A stretch of DNA of 64,000 nucleotides from Lactiplantibacillus mudanjiangensis (GTDB lineage Bacteria > Bacillota > Bacilli > Lactobacillales > Lactobacillaceae). Position 1 is the stretch's first letter, and each line of letters starts with the position of its first letter. Positions 63,623-64,000 of this stretch are shown one piece after another. Where the stretch lies: the NCBI RefSeq assembly GCF_005405385.1, contig NZ_BJDY01000001.1, positions 62,001 through 126,000 of the forward strand, in the 5' to 3' direction. A model generated the notes under the pieces. It had not been told where the DNA came from. It saw nothing but the letters and a program-made list of their open reading frames with translations, and made no database searches. The position numbers were made by a program, and so were the translations under genes.

Positions 63623-64000
63623 ATGCGAAAATATTTAGTTTTTGATATTGGTGGTACGGATTTAAAGTACGCGATCATCAATCAAGCTGGAACCTTAATT
63701 GTGGTCGGGAAAACACCCACGATTAAAACGTCGCTTCCAGCGTTTATTCAAAGTTTGCAAACAATTATTGATCAATATGCAACCGCTATCAACGGCATTG
63801 CGGTTAGCGTACCAGGTAAGGTGCAACATCCTGAAGAAACGATTCAGTTTGGTGGGATGCTCCCATTCTTAAACGGAGTGAAACTAGCCGATTGTTTGAA
63901 GACGACCGTCCCAATTGTGGTTGAAAATGATGGCAAAGCGGCAACCTTAGCCGAATTGTGGCGCGGTGACTTGAAAGCGGTTAATAACGGGATGGTCCTT
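63623..64000 (+). CDS. ROK-family sugar kinase or regulator (3' truncated by the window)
   Basis: 126 codons visible from ATG 63623 after GAGGTG. The phosphate-1 loop FDIGGTDLKYAII and the VSVPGKV and PIVVENDGKAATLAE (acidic catalytic region VENDG) blocks are ROK hallmarks. No N-terminal helix-turn-helix precedes them, so a sugar kinase (glucose, N-acetylmannosamine or similar) rather than a repressor. The zinc-binding motif lies beyond the window. Confidence 0.88.
   Translation, partial: MRKYLVFDIGGTDLKYAIINQAGTLIVVGKTPTIKTSLPAFIQSLQTIIDQYATAINGIAVSVPGKVQHPEETIQFGGMLPFLNGVKLADCLKTTVPIVVENDGKAATLAELWRGDLKAVNNGMVL

Noticed and set aside
1-64000. CRISPR array, prophage or complete insertion sequence
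   Set aside because: No regularly spaced short repeats, no phage structural genes, and no transposase-like ORF were seen on either strand.

Overview
The window looks like chromosome from a low-to-mid GC lactic acid bacterium of the Lactobacillaceae, most probably Lactiplantibacillus (L. plantarum group) or a close relative. The grounds are a WxL/DUF916 cell-surface (csc-type) cluster, KxYKxGKxW-LPXTG adhesin architecture, T-box leaders in front of trp, metE and argS, strong AGGAGG ribosome sites, and an agr-like HPK10 kinase with a LytTR regulator. This is inferred from gene content, not from a database comparison. There are no rRNA genes, no CRISPR array and no recognisable transposase.

Layout. 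1-270: tail of a zinc-type dehydrogenase. 0.7-7.4 kb: surface operon (BspA-LRR/MucBP/WxL protein, mini-LPXTG protein, small WxL protein, DUF916/DUF3324 protein), then a separate WxL gene. 7.5-9.3 kb: HrtBA-like ABC exporter. 9.8-14.2 kb: giant LPXTG adhesin with eight Ig-like repeats, interrupted by a one-base frameshift. 14.8-16.3 kb: AT-rich orphan FtsK-like ATPase. 16.5-19.8 kb (minus): MerR regulator, CocE/NonD hydrolase, decayed MFS gene. 20-27 kb: phosphoesterase, HAD hydrolase, small conserved genes, and an agr-type kinase (frameshifted) with its LytTR regulator. 27.7-33 kb: S53 protease, CPBP protease, OhrR-like regulator, small genes and tRNA-Leu. 33.2-40 kb: Trp T-box and complete trpEGDCFBA. 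40.1-43.6 kb: tRNA-His and small envelope genes. 43.7-48.2 kb (minus): Met T-box, metE and a homocysteine methyltransferase/MTHFR fusion. 48.4-54.5 kb: amidase, MATE exporter, tRNA-Gly, GNAT, T-box and argS. 55.6-59.8 kb: YesMN-type two-component system divergent from a surface-anchored flavoprotein reductase. 59.9-60.5 kb: MazEF-type module. 60.8-61.8 kb: DMT transporter. 61.9-63.4 kb: orphan toxin-like fragment followed by two paralogous putative immunity genes. 63.6 kb to the end: start of a ROK-family gene.

The core metabolic part is coherent. Trp and Met synthesis are both built as tRNA-sensing T-box operons with overlapping genes. The accessory part is mostly surface display (WxL, LPXTG, lipoproteins). 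The most interesting accessory loci are the extracellular flavoprotein with a likely AraC-type direct-repeat operator, the orphan FtsK-like ATPase flanked by two related hairpins, the toxin remnant with tandem immunity-like genes, and a three-copy structured intergenic repeat.

Several genes (adhesin, histidine kinase, a small gene at 32.8 kb) are each broken by an apparent loss of one base in a short homopolymer. These may be real phase changes or residual assembly errors. Alignment with a closely related genome, or the raw reads, would decide.
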